Positions 11,420-22,709 of a stretch of DNA of 64,000 bases are shown piece by piece. Under the pieces are notes generated by a model that saw nothing but the letters and a program-made list of their open reading frames with translations, made no database searches and had not been told where the DNA came from. The stretch lies in assembly GCA_945859605.1 (NCBI GenBank), contig OX243819.1:6546209-6610208 (forward strand). The letters are read 5' to 3'. Origin of the DNA: Lumbricus rubellus. Its lineage: Eukaryota; Annelida; Clitellata; Crassiclitellata; Lumbricidae. How positions within the stretch are numbered: position 1 is the stretch's first letter; the number at the start of each line of letters is the position of its first letter. Both the position numbers and the translations under genes were made by a program.

Positions 11420-11590
11420 GGGGGGGGTACAACTGTATGAGGGAGGGATGAAGGGAGGAAGTGAGGAAGGGGAGAAAGGGAGGGCCGGAGGGAAGGATGG
11501 ATGGAGGGAGGGATGGAAGATACAGGGAGGGAGGGTGGGAGGGGAGGAAGGGAGGGAGGAACGGAAGGACGGACGGATGGATGGAGTGGG
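11420..11590. repeat. GGGA/GGAG-rich low-complexity tract
   Basis: Purine-rich simple sequence (gggagggagg, gaaggatggatgg). Open frames on both strands here are by-products of composition. Confidence 0.9.
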
Positions 11591-11793
11591 GCCAGTGAGG
11601 GTGGGGAAGAAGGCGATTGGCCGAATCCTAAAATTCCCTAAGAATTTTTCTCTAAAATTAGCAAGTTGCATATCTATGCCAAATTCATTCAAATATAATT
11701 GAGAAAGACTTCTTGACAGAACCTGCTAGAGCTTAGAATCTCAATCATTCTTTAAAAAAATAAACATGATGTAGAAGACTTTTACTAACTTAC

Positions 11794-11877
11794 ATTTCAT
11801 AGTCTTTACAGCTACATGTTCCGTAAGATCTCCTCGTGGATCTCGTAGAAGAGCGAGATAAACGCGCCCAAACTGAC
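11794..11877 (-). CDS. RTK exon L: glycine loop and ATP-binding lysine
   Basis: The acceptor is ttatctcttag and the donor is gtaagt; both ends are phase 1. It encodes QFGRVYLALL, a short turn, and DLTEHVAVKTMK (residues 621-647). Lys644 in VAVK is the ATP-anchoring lysine. A CR1-like LINE tail (ATT repeats) begins only about 30 bp upstream of the acceptor. Confidence 0.95.
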
Positions 11878-11904
11878 CTAAGAGATAAATTAACAAACAC
11901 TTGT

Positions 11905-11909
11905 AAGTG

Positions 11910-11947
<38 letters not shown>

Positions 11948-13045
11948 TACGACGATTTATATGGCGCAGTAACACAGCCATGCCGTTACAAGGGCGCCTT
12001 ACAAAGCAGCTACGCTGGATAAGCCCTAGTGAACACGTGTGATTTTAGCATGGCTTTTAAAAGAGTTCACTGAGCCGGCTGATCAGACAGCGAGAGGAAG
12101 TCTGTTCCAGCATCGGACCAGTGACCAAGAAAGCATGATCACTGAAGCACGTTCTCATCCTCCGCACACGCAAATCAGTCCTCTCGGATGACCTTAGCCA
12201 AAGCCCAGCCGCGGAGGAATGAGTCTCTATGCAGTAATCGCGCAGGTAGGCTACTCGGGTGCAGCTCCGTGAAGCGATTTGAAGACGAGCAGACAGAGCT
12301 TGAATTCGATGCGAGATGGAACAGGCAGCCAGTGGAGGGCGTCACGGAGGAGCGGCGTGACGTGGTCGTACTTGCTCCTGTTGCAGACTAGCTTCGCCGC
12401 GGCATTAAGCACCGACTGGAGTCCATCCCAGAGGCACGCAGGCGCGCCGGAAAGCAAACTGTTACAGCGGTCCACCTTGGAAGTGACAAAGCGGCAACGG
12501 CCGCTCTCGCGGCCTCAAAGGGCAAGGACTTGATGCAGCTCCTGATGAGACGGAGCTGCCGAAATCAACAGCCTACAAACCAGGCGATATGGCGCCTCAT
12601 GGACAGATCTGACTCCAGCAGGACGCCGAGATCGCGCACGGAAGTCGAAGGTCGTATCAGGGCCCCACAGACACTCAGCGTGCCGGTGTCAAGATGGAGA
12701 CACCGTCTTCTGGTCGCACACCACAGGAAGTCGGTCTTTTCGGGGTTAAGCCGCAGTCGATTCGACCACATCCAGTCGGCAATCCGCTCAATGCCAAGCT
12801 CCATTCTTCCCTGCTGCTGCTCGACAGTTGATGGATGTTCCCACGTGTAGAACTGGGAGTCGTCGGCATAGAAGTGGATGCTAGGCCGAGACTCGTAGCA
12901 AGCTCACCCACTTCGGTGGTGTAGAGCAGAAACAGCAGCAGGCTGAGAACAGAACCCTGAGGGACGCCGCAGAAGAGATAGCGGATGGTTGAAAAAAACC
13001 TGCCGAAGAGCACCGTCTGTCGGCGAGTGATGCAACAGATCACAA
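11905..13045 (-). mobile_element. CR1/L2-like LINE, 5'-truncated
   Basis: Minus strand. Motifs in order: CGVPQGSVLSLLLFLLY, FYADDSQFYTWEHPST, MWSNRLRLNPEKTDFLWC, STSVRDLGVLLESDLSMRRH, LNAAAKLVCNRSKYDHVTPL and LHWLPVPSRIEFKLCLLVFK. The 3' end is a (TTA)n run at 11911-11946, about 30 bp from exon L. Two frameshifts around the FYADD motif. It provides the empty-site sequence for the MITE in the 4447-5595 copy. Confidence 0.92.
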
Positions 13046-13838
13046 AATTGCTCCTACTTAAGATGGAAATGCGAAATGGCAATTCAACTTTCTGAAGTGT
13101 GCAAGATGCATCATAAAATACAAACAGCGAATGTGATGACATGTAGCTTTTACACTTTCCATTTTTCTTTCTCATACTAAAAAATATGAAAATATTGACC
13201 ATAGGTAAATGAGACACTTCAAGAAGGGCTACCACTATTCCTATTTAATTCTATTAGATGAGTGAATTTGAAGCTGTGATAAGCCAAATTTGAATCTTAT
13301 TTACTTGTCTACTTTCTAATGCAGTATTCACTGGAAAGATAGCACCTTTCGGTTCTTCGTTAGTATATTACAACAACAGTTACCAAACAGTTGTTGGGTT
13401 ACAACAGTTCAGTCGCTATAAAGTCGCACCAAGCACTGCATGGAAACTTATGCCCTGGCAGTGCCAGTCCCAAACCTGCAGAAAGGAGGAGGGTAACATT
13501 AGTCTTTGTTATGACACAGTGTTGTTACAGTTGCAAAACAGCAACTAACCAATATTAAGACTCGTTTACACATAAAACTTCAAATCTTTTATAAGCAGCA
13601 AATATCAAACTCGCATAGATATGAAAAAATTCATACGTTGTACTGTCCTATAAACATTGCTATCATCATTAAGAAAAATTTACTGTGCAGAATGTCACAT
13701 GAAATCATGATGTAAAATGTCATTCTGACAGTTGCATGCTGCATATTCAAAGGCAGAAAAATGTGTGTGCAAACATAAAAGAAGTCTAATGATGCTTACA
13801 AAGAACAAATGAATCCATCCATGTTGCAAGAGATAGAA
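13046..13838. other. Intron sequence, nothing recognised
   Basis: AT-rich, with no convincing exon or repeat. Confidence 0.4.
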
Positions 13839-14819
13839 CAGCATTTCCCAAACTTTTTTGTCCATGGAAACCTTTGTGTCCTTATATTTTCTGGTGGAGC
13901 ACCGCCTCAACTAAATGCATCGAATCATGCAGAGCGCACGGGAAGCAAAGGCTACTAATAATTAATTATAAGCCTACATACCTAAATACACTAGATTATA
14001 GAAAGTCTATTTTTCTTAAAATATCCTGAAAAATTAAATTGCACTGTTTTCAAAACCACGATTTGTGGATGCTACTGAGAGTATGCCCTACATGAAGTTA
14101 GAATGTGAAGGTTTGTTGGAATTCTGCTTCATTCGTGTTATGTCAATAAGAATTTCATAGTCTCCGTTAGAAGAGTTGGCTGCTTTTCACCTTCATTGAG
14201 TGGTTTCGTATCCTATTATCATCATAATTCATGAAGAGGAACCAAGTTCGCTTTCAGGTCGTAAATATATTTTTTGCAATTTCTGAACGATGGTTTCCTC
14301 GAGAACCATTAAAAAATCGTGTGAGTTTGGAAAGTGTTCCTCGTTCCTATAAAAAGAGGTTCAGAACCATAGCTAGAAGTTACTCAATTTTGGCAAATTT
14401 TTTACACAAACAAATTAAAACTAAAATTTCTTACTACTGCTGACTTGGTGATACTTTTTAAACTTGTGTTTAACGGTGATCAGACTAGTTTCGTTGAGAT
14501 AACGATAACAAAGATGATTGCGTCTCTATTCAGAGCCTAAAGCTCTGACCTACGTTACGTTCAGCAGTGTTGTCTAGGCTTATATATACATAATAAAATA
14601 ATTGGATTGCTAATAATCACTGAAAGGTTGGGTGAGGACAAAACACAAAAGACGACTGACGCTAGTTTCAAACTTCCAGTGCATTTTCAAAAGCAACTTG
14701 AAATGTTGTATTGCAGTAAAATTTCACACAAAAAACTTTTTTCTCAACTTCTCGCGGAACCCTTGTGCTCGCCCCGCGGAACCTGTGGGTTCCGCTGAAA
14801 CCCACTTTGGGAAACGCTG
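13839..14819. mobile_element. hAT-type non-autonomous element (981 bp)
   Basis: The termini are CAGCATTTCCCAAACTTT on the left and CAGCGTTTCCCAAAGTGG reading in from the right. The flanks are agatagaa (13831-13838) and agatagga (14820-14827), a 7 of 8 match. No transposase frame. Confidence 0.82.
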
Positions 14820-14827
14820 AGATAGGA

Positions 14828-15105
14828 CAAGCAAGAGGGAATATGTCATTGGGGCAGAGAGCGGAAAGGCATTCTTCAGACATGTGATGCAAGCAAACGG
14901 CCTGGAAGAGGAGATGATGCAGAGAGGGAGGAAGGATGAGAGGACGCCCAAGAAGGAGGTGGATGGAGGAAATACACGAGAGAACGAAGATGAACTTGGA
15001 GGAACTGAGAGACGCGATGGAAGATCGTAATACGTGGAGAAGGTTGATCATGGTGGTCGCTAAGGTTAAACGAATCAATGGCACAAGGTGACAAGATGAA
15101 TGATG
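14828..15105 (+). mobile_element. LINE ORF2 C-terminal fragment
   Basis: Plus strand: MRGRPRRRWMEEIHERTKMN, LEELRDAMEDRNTWRRLIMV, VAKVKRINGTR, then the tail tgacaagatgaatgatgct. This is the usual GRPRRRW...W ending of RTE/jockey-type ORF2. The hAT element abuts it on the left. Confidence 0.8.
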
Positions 15106-15148
15106 CTTAGATATGCAAACAGCTAAACAGGTATCACTGGAATAATAC

Positions 15149-15271
15149 CTTTGCCAATAATTCTTTCCAGATGCAGTCGATCTCTTTGAATGTACATTTG
15201 CCGAATTGTTGCTTTCAAGCGATCATTGAGTGGCAGTAGGGCCGTGCACCATCCATTCTCACATACCAGAC
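15149..15271 (-). CDS. RTK exon K: juxtamembrane and start of glycine loop
   Basis: It encodes LVCENGWCTALLPLNDRLKA followed by TIRQMYIQRDRLHLERIIGK (residues 580-619) and ends with G before the donor gtatta. With exon L it builds GKGQFG. I chose the acceptor tttggaatag (start 15271) because it keeps phase 1 with exon J. An alternative acceptor gtatgtgag would start at 15257 in phase 0. Other candidate downstream signals do not keep the frame. Confidence 0.85.
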
Positions 15272-15364
15272 CTATTCCAAACAGAAATCATTCTCTCAAT
15301 AGACTTCTTGAATTACCTGTACTATATTGGAATGAAAATGACATGAATTGCCATGGTATTCTCA

Positions 15365-15995
15365 TTATTATTATTGACTTTTAGCGCACCTTCAAGGTAA
15401 TCTACTCAGAAGCGTTCCCAGTTCAGCAACGGCTAAATAAGGTAGTTTTTTAGGTGAGAAAGGAACAGAGTGGTGCGACATCTAGATACAAAGCGGAGTG
15501 CAACATAGAGCCCATTCCAGGTTCTCGGGCCAGCCACTCAGAAAGAGCGCCGCTGCATCATAACAGTCCGAGAGCAAGGGGATATAGATCAGTTTGATCA
15601 ATCGATCGATCGGAAGTCAGATCGATGCTGAACACCAGAGGCGAAGCTGAGTAATGAATACTGGTGCATCGTCTCCATGCAGCACCAGACTATAGGTGAT
15701 CCGCCATGGAATTGGAAGCCAGTGAAGTACATTCCGCATGTAATTTAGGAATGTGAACTATAAGACGTGCTGCTGTTCGAAAACTCAGTCAAGACGCCCA
15801 ATCCGTATCGCCTTGAGCCCGACATGGTAGAGTACAAATGGCTGACTGATTAAAGAATTTCACACATAAATTGAAAATATTCTGTGGCTGTGAATTATAT
15901 TTGAACCTGATTGATAGTCGAAGCTGAGTAATGAATACTGGACAGCGAAGACCACAGTCTCCACGAACTGTTCTCATTTTTGCTCAGCCATAAAA
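15365..15995 (-). mobile_element. LINE 3' fragment (CR1/L2-like)
   Basis: Minus strand. It contains VLHWLPIPWRITYSLVLHG, matching the LHWLPV..RI signature. Its 3' tail (gcgcaccttcaaggtaatct, tactcagaagcgttccca) resembles the tail of the SINE family here. Confidence 0.65.
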
Positions 15996-16269
15996 TTCTT
16001 ATCTTAGAATGGTGGCAGTTCTGAATTTCTTTACTTGGCATTGCATAGGAAAGTACTTGTTTTTTTCTGAGAGCTATGCAGAAAGTCTAAACGTTTCAAC
16101 TGAACTTTCCAGTGGAGATGATTGCATTTTGAGCGAATGAAAGTATATTCTTCAGCATGTTTGCATTTTATTGATCATTTTATGCTGTCGTGAAAACTTT
16201 CTGAAGGACCAGATGCATGAGAAATTATTAACCATGCAGATAAAATAAAGCAGATAACAGTGGCCTTGC

Positions 16270-16500
16270 TCGGATCATTGTTTGCATCGAAGAGCATATT
16301 CCGTGGTGGGTCCAGCTATCTGGGATGGTCTCCCTGCGGCTCTCCGTTCTCTTCCCCGTGACTCTGCTGGCTCTTTGCTGGCTCTTTCTACCGTCTTCTC
16401 AAGACCTTTCTTTTTGACCATGCCTGGGTTGGGAGCGCCTCTGAGTAGAGATCTTGAAGGGGCGCTATGTAAATTTATGTGATTGATTGATTGATTGATA
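16270..16500 (+). mobile_element. LINE 3' end sharing its tail with the SINE family
   Basis: Plus strand: RRAYSVVGPAIWDGLPAALR, then LSTVFSRPFFLT, a LINE C-terminal end. It is followed by gggagcgcctctgagtagag, atcttgaaggggcgctatgt and (GATT)n. The same tail closes the SINE at 59103-59307. Confidence 0.85.
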
Positions 16501-16539
16501 CTATGCAAAATATTTCCACACTATATTTGCTGAACGTAA

Positions 16540-18005
16540 ATTTTTCATTATTATTATTATTATATTATTAAAATGTCATTTATTCAATTAAACAAACATT
16601 ACAAACATAACACATCAAATTCAATTAGGGCAACCGCCCTCATCCATGTCCATGATTATTATTATAAAATCGTTTATTACTTTTAACAAAAGTTCAAAAG
16701 AATAATTATCATTACTATAGTTCTTGGCTTTCGCCACCGGTGTCGTGCATAAAAGTACCCCTAAATGCTATTGCGTTGTGACGTTGTGTGCAAATGGACA
16801 GACGCTGGAATAGATACATCGACTCCATAGGGTCGATAGACAGCCGATGACCTAATTCCAGAAGGAACTCACGACCTGACAAATTAATTGGGCCTAATGT
16901 TTCTAAAGCTATTGGCATGAAGTTGTGGGTTACAGAGAGCTCTGCATATTTTGTTACTTTACGAGAGGCGGCCAATTCAGCTGCACTCCCACCTTCCGAT
17001 TTCTTGCATACCAGTCCGTGGTGACCTCCGGGGTCCGCCGTACCACCACACTGGCACTGATGTGGGGCACACAGGTTGAGACCTAGGCGTAGGTTGATCG
17101 CTACTCGTATTGCCTCATTGCCAAGTCCAAGACCGCACGAAACAACTGGCACAGTGGAAAGCCAGTCCCTGGCATGAGACGCTGAAATTGCTCCCAATCT
17201 GGCTCTGTTGAGCGGGTCACTGCTCACGGACCACACCATCACCTTGTCTTGATCGATCAAGGGTCTGTCCCATGACTTCTGCTTAACCCATGCAGACGCC
17301 TCACCTGGCAACGTTGAGCTGCGAGCCTCTAGGATTTCTTTCTCGTAGTCATCTAGTAATTCCTCGCGGTCGAGGATGGCCATCCCGAGTGTCTTGGTCG
17401 ATGCAGCTGAAGCTAAGAAAGCTGAAGAAGCCAGCATTGTGACCCGTCTCATGCCGAGACCGCCATCTCTAATTGGCAGTGTGGCTTGTAGCCATTGAAT
17501 GTCATTGAGTTCAATGTTAAGAATCTTCTGAAGGCCATTTCTCATCTGGGTGTCGATTGTTTCCAGGAGGGGGTGTCCCCAGCACGGGGCCGACCGAAGT
17601 AAATATGCAAGTTTCGGCGCTCCAAAACAGGATCGAAGTAGCATGAGTGTGCCTTGTGCTCCAAGACACGTGAGATCATTCAACGCCATCTCTAATGTGT
17701 TGCTGTGGATCTCCAGTGCTCAGTCCAGGGCATTCCATCTGAACAATGGTGCACCCAACAGAGTCAGAGATTTTAGTTCAACTCGCTGGAAGCCGACAAG
17801 AACGTCCTCTGTGCGTTCCACATCTGAGAAGTATTCGCATTTGCGTCGGTTTAGATGGATGCCCAATGAATGCTCCAGATCTGCTATTGTGGCAAGATCG
17901 TGTCGAATGTTGTCCGTTTTTCCTCCTAGAAATCCAAGTCGGAAGTCGGCCTCCAAGAAGCGCAGTAAATATGTAAGTTTCGGCGCTCCAAAACAGCAAC
18001 GAAAC
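16540..18005 (-). mobile_element. LINE ORF2 C-terminal half with zinc-knuckle-like motif
   Basis: Minus strand. From about 17900: GGKTDNIRHDLATIADLEHS, LGIHLNRRKCEYFSD and LTLLGAPLF. After a stop, a 324-residue frame (17689-16715) reads LMLLRSCFGAPKLAYLLRS, WLQATLPIRDGGLGMRRVTM, LASSAFLASAASTKTLGM, then HQCQCGGTADPGGHHGLVC (Cys/His motif). The GGLGxRxxxxLAxSAFLASAA stretch is common in invertebrate non-LTR elements. A ~40-bp piece around tttcggcgctccaaaacag is present twice (17600 and 17970). The 3' UTR carries ATT runs. A matching 3' end is at 60990-61110. Confidence 0.88.
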
Positions 18006-18194
18006 TTGAAGACAATGAGCGCAAGCAACGAGGAGGAGTGTAAGGTAAAGAGGTGTGTTGACTGCAGGGATTTGCAGGTCAAACATGTTAATTTGAATTT
18101 TTTTAACACTTTTTCAGAACAATTAATACACAGGAAAATTTGAGTTTAAGATTTAGTTGCTTCATAATGTATTAACCAGAAGCAGAGCTTAGAT

Positions 18195-18500
18195 CAGTGC
18201 TGTCCAACCTGTGGCTCGCAGGCTGCGTTATTCAAATGGCCCGCCCGAGCTCACTGAAGTTTTGCACTTTGTGTAAGAAAAAAGTAATTGGTTGACTTGA
18301 TAGTTTATTTCTATTATTATTGTAACGGCCAATTCGACAAATAATCTCTTCTTTCTGTCACTGAGGGCTTCCCATAATTTTATCAAGATACTGACACACG
18401 ACTTTCGGTCTGAAATAACTCTAATTCCTCTACTCAACTTAACGAACCTCACACACCGTCCCAATTGTCCACTTCAAGTCTGTACCTGAGATATGCAGGA
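18195..18500. repeat. hAT-like repeat end (CAGTGCTGTCCAACC)
   Basis: The left end CAGTGCTGTCCAACCTGTGG is of hAT type. The body matches 6229-6690 (gcccgctcactaaactttgc and similar stretches). No right TIR was found, so it is probably truncated. Confidence 0.65.
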
Positions 18501-19059
18501 GCGATGCCAATCATGCGATTTCATCAGGTCATTGGAGTAGGCTAATTCAGCAGGTTGAAGAATTTAAACTGTTAAAAAGATATTAAAATTCCAAGAACTT
18601 AGTCAGGTCGATCATAAGGCAGGTCAGGTCACAATAGACAGGTCAAACGACCTGCAGTGACCTACATGAATCTTAGGGTCTCTGGCATTGACTTAAGACT
18701 CTCCTTGCTATGCCTTCGCTGAATCCAAGATTTCCTAATTACATACAGAGATGCAAAGCCCAATACTGTCCAAGTGAGAAACAGTTATAACTGGTTGCTT
18801 AAGCAGGAGAAAACATTGAAATAGACTAAACCGTTAAGGAAGTACCTCCAGGCCTTCATACTGCAGACTTAGTGAGAGTAGAAGTGCAAACAAACAATAA
18901 TTATTGAAGAAATTCCACAATGAATGCAATAAAAAGCTAAGATAGCAATAAACAGAGTAAGTTATAAAGTGCTAAATTAAAAACTATAAGAAATATAGAT
19001 AGACAAAAGCTAATAAAAAAAAACTGTACTAAGAGTCGAAGCACAGATGCATTGATTAC
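18501..19059. other. Intron sequence, nothing recognised
   Basis: AT-rich intron between exons J and K. Several aggtcag/gacctg words occur at 18595-18665, without a clear repeat structure. Confidence 0.4.
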
Positions 19060-19245
19060 ATTCATTAGACTCAACAGAACGTGAATCTCCATGACTGAAC
19101 TGCGGCATGAGGATTCTAGTTGACGAAAGCGATGACGATATCAGAGTGTGGTGGCTGCGATGTTTACTTCTACGCTGGTGAATTATACATATAGCCGTAA
19201 TCGTTATTACGACTAAAACTCCAAATGAAATACCTCCAGAAATAC
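19060..19245 (-). CDS. RTK exon J: transmembrane helix and start of juxtamembrane
   Basis: The acceptor is ttcttctgttcag (phase 1). It encodes ISGGISFGVLVVITITAICI followed by IHQRRSKHRSHH, an uncharged helix with a basic stop-transfer run (type I topology). A serine-rich cytoplasmic stretch (TLISSSLSSTR to SVESNE) follows. The best donor is GAAT|gtaatc at 19060/19059 (phase 1), which is weaker than the others, so the exon's 3' end is less certain than its start. Confidence 0.85.
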
Positions 19246-19499
19246 CTGAACAGAAGAATACTGACATCATCACATCAACATATGCATCCATAGCAAGTAT
19301 CTTTATTTCCTTGTATTATCCAGTATCTGACTCTCAGTGCCGTTGCTGAGGCGATAGAAAACGTCAAATTACATTCACATACTGTAGCTCTATAGAAATT
19401 GTTTTCATCAAGCAAATATTTTTTAAAACTATTAGCATTTACACAATTATATATTAAAAAATTGTACATGGTGACTACAAACCCTGTCCTTACAGACTT

Positions 19500-20410
19500 G
19501 AACCAACTGCTCTCGTAATTGTAAGCATAATCTCCAAATTTCTAAAGCGCTACTTGAAAGCCAAGCGCGGGGCACCATCTTATTCACGAGCACTGCTCTG
19601 CTGCAATTGCTATTATATTAGCTGTACCAGCTTATGGCGGTATCCAGTTCTCTGTCCCAAAATGCTGCTGAAACTTTTGTTCACTCCTTCATGGTTTCCC
19701 ACATGGATTATTGTAGCATTCTTTATGATGAAGAGAAAGATGAGGAAAAACTACCAGAGAGAAAGGTGGAGCAAATTGATGGTGGAAGTTCATTCCATAG
19801 AAAGTGACATATCAGTGCATAAAGTGTGGAAAAATAAGTGCCTAGACGCCTCTTACCTTTCCAAAAGAAGTGCCTGGACGGAGTGGACGCCCCTTATCTT
19901 TCCAGGCTGTGCTGGCCAATAAGTGGCAGGACGGAGTTCAGATTGTTAAAAAATATGCATGAACGCTGTCCATGACCAATTGACCATCCAGCCACACTTT
20001 AAGCCCTGGGACATATGCATGCAATGCAATGAAGAAATGCCTTCGAGGCAGCCAAAACCTCTGCTTGTTGATCTTGAGCAGTGACGAGAGAACGAAAGAT
20101 TTGAGAACGAAACTGGATTGGGCAATGATGATTCCCACTACATTTTGCGATATAACAAGAATGACCATAGCAATGACCAGCCCCTGTAGAACTATGATAG
20201 AGCTGGCATTACCAACGTCTGTAACCGAAGCATCATAGGCCTCAGTTGCCTTGCTATCCGCATCAGGAAATGGTTCATGTCATCTAGTTCATGGTTACTA
20301 TCTTGACCACTGTCATTATCATAAAAATATTCTTCGTCCAACAATCTAGATGTTTTAAAACCTCCGTAGCCAAATACCTCTTCCAAGAAAAGCAATTTTT
20401 ATCTTCCGGT
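19500..20410. other. Intron with unexplained open stretches
   Basis: Short frames occur on both strands, for example a minus-strand hydrophobic run at 20168-19938. ggcagg...cggag and ccaaaagaagtgcctggacg words repeat near 19850-19930. None joins the receptor in frame, and no known transposon domain was recognised. Confidence 0.35.
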
Positions 20411-20512
20411 ACTAGAGAATTAAACAAATCTCCATTACTTCCATACTCCATAGTGATCTGTAGTTTATATTTATTACAAAAATCTGATTCGTATTCAATA
20501 AAATCGTCTTAC

Positions 20513-20854
20513 CAAATATATGCAGTGAAGTCAGAATTGGTTCGTGTCTTTCATCAGCATCAATTTCAACATGGATAGTTCTGGTATCTGAAGATAATCC
20601 ATTGGAGGCTAGGCAAGTGTAATTATCAGTGAATGATTCCTTTCCATGCGTTGAGACAGTCCAGTTAATCCGAAGAGAACCATTTCGAAGTAGTACATAT
20701 ACTTCGTCTGTTTTTATTGCATCTGCTCGTGCCCCATGCAGCCAGCTAATGCTCAGCGGCGTCTGTGCGTCTGTTTCTGCTGCACAGTCGAGAATTACAA
20801 AGCCACCTTCTCTTTGAATCGCAACATCCAACTCTTGCACGATGACTGTGGCTG
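20513..20854 (-). CDS. RTK exon I: complete membrane-proximal Ig-e
   Basis: The acceptor is ttcatttacag and the donor is gtaaga; both ends are phase 1. This is the only Ig domain here carried whole in one exon (113 codons, residues 404-516). Cys426 (GGFVILDC), Trp440 (SISWLHG), and Tyr481/Cys483 (DNYTCLASNGLSS) are all present. About 30 residues of linker (DADERHEPILTSLHIF) follow and lead into the transmembrane exon, with the split codon giving Gly517. Confidence 0.95.
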
Positions 20855-20999
20855 CTGTAAATGAAAGTCAAGTTTTCATTATGCTTACTGTGTCTAAGTG
20901 CAATATTTCATACCAAAGTGAAAATTAAATAATCTGCCATACAGAGCATGTATCAGTTTAATAAGCTTCCAGAAGAGCCTATAGAGAAATATTTTAAAA

Positions 21000-21179
21000 C
21001 CGCCACCGCTGCCACCACCACCACCATTATTATCATTTATAACTATTAATATTTATTATTTATTATATTATTATTATTATTATTATTTACTATTATTTAT
21101 TACTATCATTTGTTACTATTACTCATTACAATAATTACTATTTATGTGCTAATAATTATTGTGCTAATTATTATCATAC

Positions 21180-21214
<35 letters not shown>

Positions 21215-21215
21215 T
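21000..21215. repeat. (TTA)n / ATT-rich microsatellite region
   Basis: Dense imperfect TTA and TTATTA repeats, preceded by a short (CCA)n run. Confidence 0.9.
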
Positions 21216-21519
21216 ACACTAACATAATTATTAGTACTGATAAATGGGTTTAATCTGCAGGTTTTTGGTAGAATTTTGCTGGCAAATCTAAACAGGGATG
21301 GTCGAAAACACAACATCACTAAGACGAGTCTATCCTGCATTGTGGATTGGCAATTGAAGGGACCATACCATTTCATGAACAATGGACCAGACCTGATGTC
21401 ATTTCACAAACCCAAAGCAATGAAATATGATCCTGCCAAATATTTGGCATCGACAGTTGCTAGCAGCTTGAAGAAGGCAAATTCAAACCAGCCATCCATT
21501 TCATCTGCAGTGGATATAC

Positions 21520-22140
21520 TCTCATCATCATCATCAATAACCTTGGGCTCAATGCCCGTAGGATTCCGACGCCACTCTCTGTCTGAGTCTGTCTCGCGCC
21601 ATGTTGCCCAGCTTTAACCGGTCCAGTCAGCAGGTCAGCTCCATACCATTAACATCTTGAAGCACCTAGACCACCTTGTCTAATTGAAGAGAATCGTAGG
21701 AAAGAGAGGCATGAAGGACAACATGGGTCAATGTCCGTATGTGTCCTACGCACTCCCCCTCCCCCCCCCAATTCTCTCCACCGGCCTGTCCTAACCGGCC
21801 TGTGCATGTCTGCTCAACATCATGACACCTTGAAGCATCTGGGTCGCTCTATCACTTGTGTTGTGGTTTTTGCGAATTTCAATCGTCTTGGTCCTTTACT
21901 GCCAGTGTATCACCACACATCTGGCAGACCTTCCTCCTTTTGTCCGGGCTTAGGACCGGATATACTCGGGCCACACTTAAGCGTAAACACCTGTCTGCTC
22001 CAGTGGACAGGAGATCTTCGTGTGATCCAGACAGCTCAGAGCGCTTCATCACTTTTCAGCTTTCGAAAGAAGAACTAAAACAATCTCCTCTTTTCCAGCG
22101 GGTTCGTCCAGCGATCCCGAGGGCATCATACCACAGCACC
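21520..22140 (+). repeat. Unclassified interspersed repeat X, copy 1
   Basis: Begins with (ATC)n. It shares long stretches with 22962-23480 in the same order: cgacgccactctctgtctga, ccataccattaacatcttg, cctgtgcatgtctgct and ccttcctcctttgtccggg. No coding motif was recognised; the (ATC)n end suggests a LINE or SINE 3' tail on the minus strand. Confidence 0.8.
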
Positions 22141-22199
22141 TAAAGGAACATGACATTGTAGGCTACTGTTCCACTTTGCGGGTGACATAAAGTGGCAGA

Positions 22200-22305
22200 C
22201 ATGGCATACTAAATTCTCTATTTGTGGAAGGGACAGAGGGGAGGGGAGGGGAGGGGAGAGTCTTTTCTGCCACAGCAACGCGTGGCCGGGTACAGCTAGT
22301 TGAGT
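22200..22305. repeat. Repeat end: GGGGA tract plus gccgggtacagctagt
   Basis: The string cttttctgccacagcaacgc followed by gtggccgggtacagctagt is nearly identical to 40835-40873. A reverse-related end (actagctgtggtacccggcg) opens the repeat at 53323. This marks the terminus of a widespread unclassified element. Confidence 0.7.
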
Positions 22306-22709
22306 ATAAAAACAAATCGTTCTAATCTTTGGTTTTCTATCACTAACTGCCTCTGGTTGAATCTGAGAAAGTCCAATTCATTTGGCTTGTTATCCATTGG
22401 CCGAATACTAGCATTGCTTTGCTTTAATTTCACTCTGTCATTCAATGCATTCTGAATTTGACGTTCGAATAAAAAAATTATCTCGTCATGTACAGATCGA
22501 GATCATGCAGAACCTGTTTCCAATTGCACCAGATTCACAAAATATGCCAGTCATTACTAATCTAGCCACGACAGCCATGATGCACACATGCAATTTACGT
22601 ACCAATGCAATATTTTAAGCCTCTTCGAAGTCTCTCAGAAGCGGAGCTTATACAATGACAACTTTTAATGCATTATCTACCCTCTACAGTAAATGATTTG
22701 TAACCTTAC

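Noticed and set aside
11370..11700. 109-residue frames on both strands
   Set aside because: Purine-rich simple sequence; both strands open by composition only.
16715..17689. A 324-residue host gene with a zinc motif
   Set aside because: The GGLG...SAFLASAA and CX-CX-H-C layout is typical of LINE ORF2 C-termini, and a second copy of its end is at 60986-61110.
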